Assembly: GCF_015709525.1 (NCBI RefSeq)
Contig: NZ_JADNRA010000013.1
Location: 1 to 64,000, forward strand
From: Methylocystis sp. L43
GTDB taxonomy: Bacteria > Pseudomonadota > Alphaproteobacteria > Rhizobiales > Beijerinckiaceae
Direction: 5' to 3'
DNA length: 64,000 nucleotides
Positions 8,582-15,360 of this stretch are shown here, in pieces. Position 1 is the first letter of the stretch, and every line of letters begins with the position of its first letter. The notes under the pieces are model-generated. The model searched no databases and had not been told where the DNA came from. It was given only the letters and a program-made list of their open reading frames with translations. The translations under genes were made by a program, and so were the position numbers.

Positions 8582-9646
8582 ATGGCGGAGAACCCCTATA
8601 GCTCCCTACCCGACCATCGCTTTTGGCGCAAGGCGGTGACCTCGCTGCCGCCCTTCGCGCTCGATCCAATCATTCGCACGCCTTTCAAGATTTCGCCGCA
8701 GGACAAAGTCGCGACGGGCGGCAGCTGCTTCGCGCAGGAGATCGCCATGGGCCTGCAGGCGAGCGGATTCCATTACTATCTCGCCGAGCAGCCGCCGGCC
8801 GGCATGTCCGCGGATGAGGCGCTGCGCCGCAACTACTCAATGTATTCCTGCCGCTACGGCAATCTCTACACGACCGTGCAGCTGCTGCAGTTGATCGAAC
8901 GCGCCTATGGACGCTTCACGCCGCAGCTCGATCACTGGAACCGGCCGGAGGACGGCCGCGTCGTCGATCCGTTCCGGCCGCGCATCGAACCGGACGGATA
9001 CGCCACTGTCGACGAGATGCGCGCCGATCGCGAGCGGCATCTCGCCGCGGTCCGCCACATGCTCGAGACGATGGACGTCTTCGTTTTCACATTCGGCCAC
9101 ACCGAGACCTGGCGCCACAAGCCCGATGGCGCGATCCTGCAGCTTGCGCCGGGCGTCGCCGGCGGCTCCTGGGATCCGAGCGTCTACGAGTTCTACAATA
9201 TGACCGTCAGCGACGTCGTGCGCGACTTCATGGCCGCCGTCGACCGCATTCGCGAGGTCAATCCCAAGGTTCGCATCGTGCTGAGCGTGTCGCCGGTCGG
9301 CATTATCGCCACCTATGAAGACCGGCACGTCATTGAATCGAACTGCGCCGTCAAGGCGATTCTGCGCGCCGCCGCCGACGAAGTCGTCCGGGCAAGGCCG
9401 AACATCGCCTATCTCCCGTCCTATGATCTCGCCACGGTTTCCCCGAACGTGCCGATGTTCTATCGGGAGGATACGAGACGCATCAATCCCTATGGCGTCG
9501 ATCGCGCCATGAGGGTGTTCTTCGACCATTTCACCGATCGCCGAAAAGAGCAGGATGCGGTGAAGGCGGTGAAAATCGACGTCGCCGCTGAAGCCGAGAG
9601 CAACTCCCGCGTCGTCTGCGACGAGGAAGCGATCGAGTCAGCTTAA
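8582..9646 (+). CDS. GSCFA-domain protein
   Basis: This 354-residue protein belongs to the GSCFA family, named for a motif present here as ATGGSCFAQEIAMGL (near residue 40). FTFGHTETWRH (about residues 163-173) and RIVLSVSPVGIIATYEDRHV are further family segments. The fold is related to GDSL/SGNH esterases. Members occur in polysaccharide and lipopolysaccharide loci, but no reaction has been fixed. AAAGGAGTG lies 9 bases before the ATG. It is transcribed away from the WcbI-like gene, leaving a 150-base shared promoter region. The acidic tail (residues 320-354) looks unstructured. Confidence 0.85.
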   Translation: MAENPYSSLPDHRFWRKAVTSLPPFALDPIIRTPFKISPQDKVATGGSCFAQEIAMGLQASGFHYYLAEQPPAGMSADEALRRNYSMYSCRYGNLYTTVQLLQLIERAYGRFTPQLDHWNRPEDGRVVDPFRPRIEPDGYATVDEMRADRERHLAAVRHMLETMDVFVFTFGHTETWRHKPDGAILQLAPGVAGGSWDPSVYEFYNMTVSDVVRDFMAAVDRIREVNPKVRIVLSVSPVGIIATYEDRHVIESNCAVKAILRAAADEVVRARPNIAYLPSYDLATVSPNVPMFYREDTRRINPYGVDRAMRVFFDHFTDRRKEQDAVKAVKIDVAAEAESNSRVVCDEEAIESA

Positions 9647-9724
9647 GAACAACGGCGGCGGGTCGGCGGTCGGGGTCGATTCGCCAGGAACGCCGAGTCA
9701 TGCCGACCGCCAAAGGACACTTGA

Positions 9725-10153
9725 ATGATTATTGGTTCGCTTGCGCTCGCGACGGCCGGCGCTTTCACCGGCGCCTCGCTTTATGTCAATTACGTCGAAC
9801 AGCCGGCGCGGCTTGCGCTCACTGACGACGCGCTGATCAAGGAGTGGGAGCCCTCCGATCATCGCGGCTTCATTGTGCTCGCAAGTTTTGCCGCGCTTGC
9901 CGCGCTCTTCGGCTTCATCGCCTATCGCGAGCTCGATGACGTCAGATGGCTGTTCGGCGCGCTCATCGCGATTGCAAGCTGGCCCTACACCTATCTTGCC
10001 ATCGTTCCGCTCAACAATCGCATCCTGGCGCTGATCCAGGCCGACGCGGCGCATGAAGCGCGCAAGGTGATCAATCTTTGGGGCCGCCTGGAGCTGGGTC
10101 AAACCGCGCTCGGCCTCGTCGCAACGCTCATCTACGTCTGGGCCGCCGGCTGA
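9725..10153 (+). CDS. DUF1772 (anthrone-oxygenase-like) membrane protein
   Basis: This 142-residue protein has four predicted transmembrane helices (about residues 3-23, 50-70, 77-98 and 120-140). The pattern GASLYVNYVEQPARLAL in the first helix and YLAIVPLNNRILAL before the last are typical of DUF1772. That family includes anthrone oxygenase and noxC-like proteins, but most bacterial members are uncharacterised. AAGGA lies 8 bases before the ATG. It stands alone between the GSCFA gene and lpdA. Confidence 0.8.
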   Translation: MIIGSLALATAGAFTGASLYVNYVEQPARLALTDDALIKEWEPSDHRGFIVLASFAALAALFGFIAYRELDDVRWLFGALIAIASWPYTYLAIVPLNNRILALIQADAAHEARKVINLWGRLELGQTALGLVATLIYVWAAG

Positions 10154-10246
10154 TTTCCGAGGGCGGCGTTTAGCCAAAGTTCATCTCGGATGCGTTCATC
10201 TAAGAACGGATCTTGGAAGCGGCGCCATTTTTGAAGTGCGGATGAC

Positions 10247-11671
10247 ATGACCTACGATCTTATCGTGATCGGATCCGGTCCAGGCGGTTACGTATGCGCG
10301 ATCCGCGCGGCGCAACTTGGATTGAAGACGGCCGTCGTCGAGAAGGATTCAACGTTCGGCGGCACATGCCTCAATGTCGGCTGCATTCCGTCGAAGGCGC
10401 TGCTCCACGCTTCGCATATGTTTGAAGAAGCCGCGCATGGATTGGCGCCGCTCGGCGTCATGGTCGATCCGCCGCGCCTCGATCTTTCGGCGATGATGAA
10501 GCACAAGGACGACACCGTTGGCGCGAACGTCAATGGCGTCGCCTTCCTGTTCAGAAAACACAAGATCGATTCGTTTCGCGGCGTCGGCCGGCTGAAAGGC
10601 GCCGGCCAAGTCGAGGTCGCGAGCGCGGACGGCGCGGTTCAAACGCTCGAAGCGAAGAACATTGTTCTCGCCACCGGTTCGGCTGTCGCGCCGCTGCGCG
10701 ACGCCTCCGGCGCGGAGATCGCGATCGACGAGAAGCTGATCCTTTCGTCGACCGGCGCTTTGTCCCTGGCGAAGACGCCGAAGCGGCTGGTCGTCGTCGG
10801 CGCGGGCGTCATCGGACTCGAGCTTGGATCGGTCTGGCGGCGGCTCGGGACGGAAGTGATTGCGATCGAATATCTTGATCGCATTCTGCCGGGCTTCGAT
10901 CTCGAGATCGCCGCGCGCTTCCAGAAGATCCTCGAAAAGCAGGGCTTTGTTTTCCGGCTCGCCTCCAAGGTGACTGGCGTGCGGCGCGAGGGAACCGGCA
11001 AGGCCGAGCGCGCTGTCGTCTCCTATTCTTCCGTGGATGGCGCGACGTCCGACACGGTCGAGGCGGACGCGGTGCTCATTGCGACGGGCCGCATCCCGTT
11101 CACGCAAGGCCTCGGACTCGAGGACGCCGGCGTCGCCCTGGAGCGCGGGCGCATCGTCATCGACGAAGGCTTCGCGACTAATGTTCCGGGAGTCTACGCC
11201 ATCGGCGACGTCGTGCGTGGGCCGATGCTCGCCCATAAGGCTGAGGACGAAGGGATCGCCGTCGCCGAAATCCTTGCGGGACAGGCCGGGCATGTGAATT
11301 ACGGCGTCATACCCAGCGTCGTCTACACGATGCCGGAAGTCGCGGCAGTCGGCATATCCGAGGAAGAGGCCAAATCCGGAGGGATCGAGGTCGCGATCGG
11401 CAAATTCCCCTTTACCGCCAATGGCCGCGCGCGCGCGATGCGCGCGACCGACGGTTTCGTGAAGATCATCGCCGACGCGGCAACCGACCGGGTGCTCGGC
11501 GTCCATATTATTGGCGCGGCGGCCGGCGAATTGATCGCTGAAGCTGCCGTGTTGATGGAATTTTTCGGCTCGGCGGAAGATCTCGCACGCACCTGCCACG
11601 CCCATCCGACGCTCTCGGAGGCGATGCGCGAGGCGGCCTTCGCCGTCGCCAAACGCGCCATCCACATTTGA
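10247..11671 (+). CDS. lpdA: Dihydrolipoyl dehydrogenase (E3)
   Basis: This 474-residue flavoprotein disulfide reductase reoxidises lipoyl groups of 2-oxoacid dehydrogenases or the glycine cleavage system. It has FAD-binding GSGPGGYVCAIRAAQLG at residues 8-24, the redox pair in GGTCLNVGCIPSKALL (about residues 39-54) and NAD-binding VVGAGVIGLELGSVWRRLG. YAIGDVVRGPMLAHKAEDEG and the C-terminal active-site HAHPTLSEAM complete the set. The length is normal. No E1 or E2 genes are adjacent, so it is probably the stand-alone copy shared by several complexes, although the 2-oxoglutarate dehydrogenase genes could lie upstream of the window. Confidence 0.97.
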   Translation: MTYDLIVIGSGPGGYVCAIRAAQLGLKTAVVEKDSTFGGTCLNVGCIPSKALLHASHMFEEAAHGLAPLGVMVDPPRLDLSAMMKHKDDTVGANVNGVAFLFRKHKIDSFRGVGRLKGAGQVEVASADGAVQTLEAKNIVLATGSAVAPLRDASGAEIAIDEKLILSSTGALSLAKTPKRLVVVGAGVIGLELGSVWRRLGTEVIAIEYLDRILPGFDLEIAARFQKILEKQGFVFRLASKVTGVRREGTGKAERAVVSYSSVDGATSDTVEADAVLIATGRIPFTQGLGLEDAGVALERGRIVIDEGFATNVPGVYAIGDVVRGPMLAHKAEDEGIAVAEILAGQAGHVNYGVIPSVVYTMPEVAAVGISEEEAKSGGIEVAIGKFPFTANGRARAMRATDGFVKIIADAATDRVLGVHIIGAAAGELIAEAAVLMEFFGSAEDLARTCHAHPTLSEAMREAAFAVAKRAIHI

Positions 11672-11746
11672 GCTCGTCTCTGTCGGCGTCGTGATTCCCG
11701 CCGAGCGCTGGCGCGACGCACCCCGCCGCATATGAGAGGAAGACGT

Positions 11747-12313
11747 ATGGAAAATTGGAAGCAGCGCGTGACGGACGCGTTCTGGTTTGCGCTCGCCGTC
11801 CTCTTTCTGATTGAAACCTGGCTGTGGGATCATTTCCGAGATTGGCTGCACGATCTTGGACGCGCGCTCGGGCTTGAAGGTTACGAACAGCAGTTCAAGG
11901 ACTTCGTTGCGACGCTTACGCCCCTAAAAACATTGGCGATATTTATCACGCCGGCGTTCGCGATCGTCCCGGCCAAGCTGGTCGGTTTTGAATTGATCGC
12001 GCATGGCCATGTATTCACCGGGCTATTCGCGATTCTTCTCGCCAAAACGCTGGCGCTCGGCGTCATGTCGTTTCTTTTCGACATCTGCCGGGACAAGCTG
12101 ATGCAGATCGACCGATTCCGTCAGATCTATTCGCTTGTCCTCGCGATTCGCGCCTGGGCGGCCAGACTGGTCGCGCCGTTCAAACAGCGCCTCCGCCAAA
12201 CCGCCGACGCCATCTGCGGGCGTATAGAAGCGTTGATCGGCGTTGAAGCAGGCTCGCTGACGCGCCGCCTCGCGCGCATGCGCGAACTGGCGCGTCAGAA
12301 ACGGTCCGCCTGA
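11747..12313 (+). CDS. Uncharacterised membrane protein
   Basis: This 188-residue protein has a hydrophobic N-terminal helix (WFALAVLFLIETWLW), two further membrane segments (about residues 64-85 and 90-112) and a basic, helical C-terminal third (residues 130-188). I recognise no catalytic motif. GAGAGGAAG lies 6-7 bases before the ATG at 11747, which makes the ATG at 11732 unlikely. The gene follows lpdA by 75 bases and converges on the micropeptide gene, whose stop is the next base. Confidence 0.7.
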   Translation: MENWKQRVTDAFWFALAVLFLIETWLWDHFRDWLHDLGRALGLEGYEQQFKDFVATLTPLKTLAIFITPAFAIVPAKLVGFELIAHGHVFTGLFAILLAKTLALGVMSFLFDICRDKLMQIDRFRQIYSLVLAIRAWAARLVAPFKQRLRQTADAICGRIEALIGVEAGSLTRRLARMRELARQKRSA

Positions 12314-12445
12314 TTATTCGCAGATTGCATATCCAAAGCAGAAATCGTCGCCGCTGGGCGACGGTCGGGAAAGAATTGTCGTCGCGCTTGCGACGCTTGC
12401 CGCGAACAGGAACAGCATCAAAACGTACAAAACCAAATTGCGCAT
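12314..12445 (-). CDS. Secreted micropeptide 1 with C-terminal CxGYAIC motif
   Basis: A 43-residue ORF. Residues 1-21 (MRNLVLYVLMLFLFAASVASA) form a clear signal peptide. The mature remainder is about 22 residues and ends DDFCFGYAICE. The second micropeptide just upstream on the same strand ends CYGYAICQ, which supports both being real genes. GGAAGG lies 12 bases before the ATG, a weak but plausible ribosome site. The two cysteines, five residues apart, could form a disulfide loop after export. Function is unknown and I do not recognise the family. Confidence 0.6.
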   Translation of the reverse strand: MRNLVLYVLMLFLFAASVASATTILSRPSPSGDDFCFGYAICE

Positions 12446-12614
12446 GACAGGCCCAGCCTTCCGCCTCTCGCTGCAACAGTTATAAAAACTTGAAAGGCGC
12501 GGCGCTCCGAGTCTCCGCTCTTTCGAGCATTGATTTTGGGCGCACCGGCCTTTCAGAACAGAAACGCAAATGTCGCACGCCCGTTCCACAATTTGCGCGA
12601 CCGAATGAAAATTT

Positions 12615-12758
12615 TTACTGGCAAATCGCATAGCCGTAGCAGGGGTCCGAGGGTTTCGCCTGCGCGGACGACGCGAGGTAAGCGCCCGCGCCAGCGAATT
12701 CCAGCAAGAGAATGCTGACCACCAGAACTAAGCAGCCCATGCTTGTCGTCGGACGCAT
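12615..12758 (-). CDS. Secreted micropeptide 2 with C-terminal CxGYAIC motif
   Basis: A 47-residue ORF, too short for usual gene callers. A hydrophobic signal segment (residues 7-34, MGCLVLVVSILLLEFAGAGA then YLASSAQA) precedes a short tail KPSDPCYGYAICQ. The ATG at 12758 has GAGGGGG 7 bases upstream and is preferred over the in-frame ATG at 12740. It is a paralogue of the peptide at 12314-12445, 169 bases downstream. The codons of the shared motif differ between the two (TGC TTT GGA TAT GCA versus TGC TAC GGC TAT GCG), which points to selection on the peptide rather than a recent DNA duplication. Confidence 0.6.
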   Translation of the reverse strand: MRPTTSMGCLVLVVSILLLEFAGAGAYLASSAQAKPSDPCYGYAICQ

Positions 12759-12932
12759 AACCAATCCCCCTCTTCGATCGCCCGCACCCTGCGAACATTC
12801 GCGACATTAAGGTCCGCTTTACCAAGGCGCTGTGCGACGACGCACATTGGCGCATGGCGAGGCGGGGGAAGGCGGGAAGCCTTGGTTCTACTCGGGCAGC
12901 CCGCTGAACGACTGCGCCGGGAGCCGGATCGC

Positions 12933-12971
12933 AAAAAGACGACGCCCTCGCGCGCTGAGCGGAGGGCGTCG
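12933..12971 (-). terminator. Rho-independent terminator of the L,D-transpeptidase gene
   Basis: A perfect 10-base stem CGACGCCCTC / GAGGGCGTCG (12940-12949 and 12962-12971) is followed on the minus strand by GTCTTTTTGC. It lies 30 bases after the stop of the gene at 13001-13612. Confidence 0.85.
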
Positions 12972-13000
12972 CAGGAAGATTTTGAACTGTGGCGTAAAGC

Positions 13001-13612
13001 TTAGAGCACGACGACCTTGGTGCCGACCTTTACGCGGTTGTAAAGATCGATCGCATCGATGTCGCGCATGCGGATGCAGCCCGAGGATACGGCCTGTCCG
13101 ATCTTGTCCGGCTCATTGGTGCCATGGATACGATAGAGCGTATCCTTGCCGTTCTGATAGAGGTAGAGCGCGCGCGAGCCGAGCGGATTGTCGGGACCGC
13201 CCGGCAGACCGCCGGCGTCCGCCGTCGGCTGGAGATGCGGCCAGCGCTCGAGCATGTCCTTTGGCGGGATCCACCGCGGCCATTCCTGCATGCCGCCCAC
13301 ATAGGCGCGGCCGGTGAAGGCCATCGCGTCCTGACCGGTGGCGACGCCGTAGCGCACGGCCTTGCCGCCCGGCATCGTATAATAGAGGAATTTCGAGCGG
13401 TTATCGACGATGATCGAACCGACCGGCTCGTTGGTTTTGTAATCGACGAGGTAGCGTTCGTATTGCGAACTTACCCCAGCCTTCGGAGCGAGCGCCATGA
13501 ATTCGGCGTCGCGGCCGTTAAGCCTCGGATCGGGAAGAGGCGTCCCCCCGTTGCAGCCAGCCAAAAAGACAGCGAGAAGCGCGGACGCCGCTGTCACATA
13601 TCTGAAACTCAT
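13001..13612 (-). CDS. L,D-transpeptidase (YkuD) lipoprotein
   Basis: This 203-residue protein has a lipobox (LLAVFLAGC, Cys near residue 20), so it should be anchored in the envelope. The YkuD catalytic site is present as YRIHGTNEPDKIGQAVSSGCIRM (about residues 160-182) with the active cysteine in SSGCIRM. The upstream part SIIVDNRSKFLYYTMPGGKAVRY and VGVAT-like segment are typical of the family. These enzymes form 3-3 peptidoglycan crosslinks or attach proteins to peptidoglycan. GGAG lies 10 bases before the ATG at 13612. A strong terminator follows. Confidence 0.93.
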   Translation of the reverse strand: MSFRYVTAASALLAVFLAGCNGGTPLPDPRLNGRDAEFMALAPKAGVSSQYERYLVDYKTNEPVGSIIVDNRSKFLYYTMPGGKAVRYGVATGQDAMAFTGRAYVGGMQEWPRWIPPKDMLERWPHLQPTADAGGLPGGPDNPLGSRALYLYQNGKDTLYRIHGTNEPDKIGQAVSSGCIRMRDIDAIDLYNRVKVGTKVVVL

Positions 13613-13845
13613 TTCAGGCACTCCTTCCCGCCGCAAAACAGTTGTTACGATTTTCTTATCATGAACTTTGGCGCTGTGATCACGTCTTCAGAATTATTCC
13701 CTTACTGTTGCGCCGGCGCCACGCCAACCGGCGCGGCCTCGCGCTTGACCTTTACTATTTCTTTTTCATGGACAGGAAGCCGAGGAAGGCGGAAAATCAT
13801 GGCGTTGACTGGCGTAGCGTCGCCCGCCCGGATTGCGTCGCAGCA

Positions 13846-14793
13846 TTGAAAACCCTCCTCGTCACACATGAAAGCGGGCTCCTTCACGAGATGGGTCCCG
13901 GCCATCCTGAAGCCCCCGAACGGTTGCGGGCGATCCAGCGCGGCTTGGAGCAAGCGCGATTCGCGTCGCTGAGGCGGATGAATGCGCCCCAAGCGCAAGC
14001 CGAATCCCTGCAGCGCGTCCATCCGCACGCCTATCTTGCGGCCCTTGAGCGCGCCGCGCCGCGCGAAGGCTATTCGGCGCTCGACAGCGACACGCTGATG
14101 TGTCCGCAGACGATCGAAGCGGTTTGGCGCGCGGCGGGAGGCGCCGTCGCCGCGGTGGATGAGGTGATGTCGGGACGGGCTGACAACGCCTTCGTCGCCG
14201 TCCGGCCGCCGGGACATCATGCGGGCGCGCACAATCCCATGGGTTTTTGCTTCGTCAACAATATCGCCGTAGCCGCGCGCCACGCGCTGGCGGCGCATGG
14301 GGCGGAACGGGTGGCGATCGTCGACTTCGACGTCCATCACGGCAATGGCACGCAAGAGATCTTCTGGGCCGACGACAAAGTGCTGTTCTGCTCGACGCAT
14401 CAGGCGCCCTTTTATCCCGGCACGGGCGGACGCAATGAGACGGGCGACCATGACAACATCGTCAATGCGCCGCTGCTCGCCGGCTCGACGGGGCACGCCT
14501 TTGGCGAAGCGCTCGCCGATCGAATCCTGCCGCGGGTGCGTGATTTCGCGCCCGATCTGATCCTCATATCGGCGGGTTTCGACGCTCATGAGCGGGATCC
14601 GCTCGGCGGGCTGCGGCTCCGCGAGACGGATTTCGGCGACGCGACCAAACGGCTGATGGATATCGCCGACCGGCGTTGCGGCGGCCGCGTCGTCTCAATG
14701 CTCGAAGGCGGCTATGACGTCGACGCTCTCAGCGGCAGCGTCAACGCGCATGTGCTGGCGCTCATGGGCGTTGCGGATGACGGCGGCGTCTAA
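13846..14793 (+). CDS. Histone deacetylase / acetoin-utilisation (AcuC) family zinc hydrolase
   Basis: A protein of about 315 residues with all class II HDAC-type motifs: HEMGPGHPEAPERL at the start, RPPGHHAGAHNPMGFCFVNN, VAIVDFDVHHGNGTQEIFW (zinc-binding Asp and His), ISAGFDAHERDPLGGL (third zinc ligand) and LEGGYDVDALS (catalytic Tyr). Bacterial members deacetylate small amides such as acetylpolyamines or proteins. The start is uncertain. TTG at 13846 matches the usual N-terminus (KTLLVTHESGL) but lacks a good ribosome site, and an in-frame ATG exists at 13768. A terminator follows the stop. Confidence 0.9.
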   Translation: MKTLLVTHESGLLHEMGPGHPEAPERLRAIQRGLEQARFASLRRMNAPQAQAESLQRVHPHAYLAALERAAPREGYSALDSDTLMCPQTIEAVWRAAGGAVAAVDEVMSGRADNAFVAVRPPGHHAGAHNPMGFCFVNNIAVAARHALAAHGAERVAIVDFDVHHGNGTQEIFWADDKVLFCSTHQAPFYPGTGGRNETGDHDNIVNAPLLAGSTGHAFGEALADRILPRVRDFAPDLILISAGFDAHERDPLGGLRLRETDFGDATKRLMDIADRRCGGRVVSMLEGGYDVDALSGSVNAHVLALMGVADDGGV

Positions 14794-14818
14794 CGCGGCG
14801 TACGCCATTTAGACGCGC

Positions 14819-14855
14819 AAAAGGGCCGCAAGCTGACGCTCCGGCCCTTTCTTCA
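14819..14855. terminator. Bidirectional terminator between HDAC-like gene and rpmJ
   Basis: The stem AAAGGGCCG (14820-14828) pairs with CGGCCCTTT (14842-14850), with TTTCTT on the plus side and CTTTTGC on the minus side. It lies between two convergent genes. Confidence 0.8.
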
Positions 14856-14884
14856 TGCGTCTGGATCAACAGGCGTGGCGGAAC

Positions 14885-15010
14885 TCAGCCCTGGCGGGCC
14901 TTATAGCGCTTCTGCACCTTGTTGATGATGTAGACACGGCCTTTGCGGCGCACAATCTGGTTGGCGCGATGGCGCGAACGCAGAGATTTCAAAGAGTTGC
15001 GGACTTTCAT
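14885..15010 (-). CDS. rpmJ: 50S ribosomal protein L36
   Basis: A 41-residue basic protein starting [20 protein letters not shown] and ending [11 protein letters not shown], the long alphaproteobacterial L36 form. The zinc-ribbon cysteines of the short L36 are absent, as expected for this C-minus paralogue. It is a structural component of the large ribosomal subunit near the peptidyl-transferase centre. C-minus L36 forms are often expressed when zinc is scarce. It lies 0.35 kb from a receptor preceded by a Zur-like site, but repeats lie between them. The longer upstream frame is repeat-derived noise; the ATG at 15010 is the family start. Confidence 0.97.
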   Translation of the reverse strand: MKVRNSLKSLRSRHRANQIVRRKGRVYIINKVQKRYKARQG

Positions 15011-15145
15011 CGGTCTATCCCCGGCAATGGTGAATTGGCCGGGATGACGCCCAGCGCTTCGTTGGCCCCGCCTATGCCCTATTTCGCCCCGGCGATCAAG
15101 CCGAAACGCCTCAGGCGCCAAGGCAGTAGGGTGAAGGATTGTTTA

Positions 15146-15261
15146 CCTCACCCTCATCCTAAGGAGCCGCCCGCAAGTCGGGTCTACCCGACTTGCGAAT
15201 TTAACGGCGATCTCGGGCAGGCCCGAGATCGAAGGCGGCGTCTCGAAGGACGAGGGTGAGG
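15146..15261. repeat. REP-like double-hairpin element, copy B (complete)
   Basis: Outer arms CCTCACCCTCATCCT (15146-15160) and its near-complement ending GAGGGTGAGG (15247-15261) enclose two hairpins. The first is 15172-15197 (12-base stem CGCAAGTCGGGT, loop CT). The second is 15208-15231 (11-base stem CGATCTCGGGC, loop AG). Folded, it makes a four-way junction like a cruciform. It is the intact counterpart of copy A at 527-625. Confidence 0.9.
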
Positions 15262-15276
15262 AAAATACGCGAAAAC

Positions 15277-15333
15277 GGGCTTCCGCGTCCTTCGAGACGC
15301 GTGCTGCGCACGCACCTCAGGATGAGGAAGCCC
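15277..15333. repeat. REP-like single-hairpin element
   Basis: GGGCTTCC (15277-15284) pairs with GGAAGCCC (15326-15333) around GTCCTTCGAGACGCGTGC, a TGC loop-side GCACGC, and CTCAGGATGAGG. The GTCCTTCGAGAC and CTCAGGATGAGG blocks are shared with the elements at 62041 and 62169. It stands directly after copy B, in opposite orientation. Confidence 0.85.
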
Positions 15334-15360
15334 TCCACCCGATCGCTCTGCCTTAGGCGC

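Noticed and set aside
10349-11851. 500-codon frame antisense to lpdA
   Set aside because: High-GC codon bias opens the complementary frame; the plus-strand product is a complete, motif-rich lipoamide dehydrogenase.
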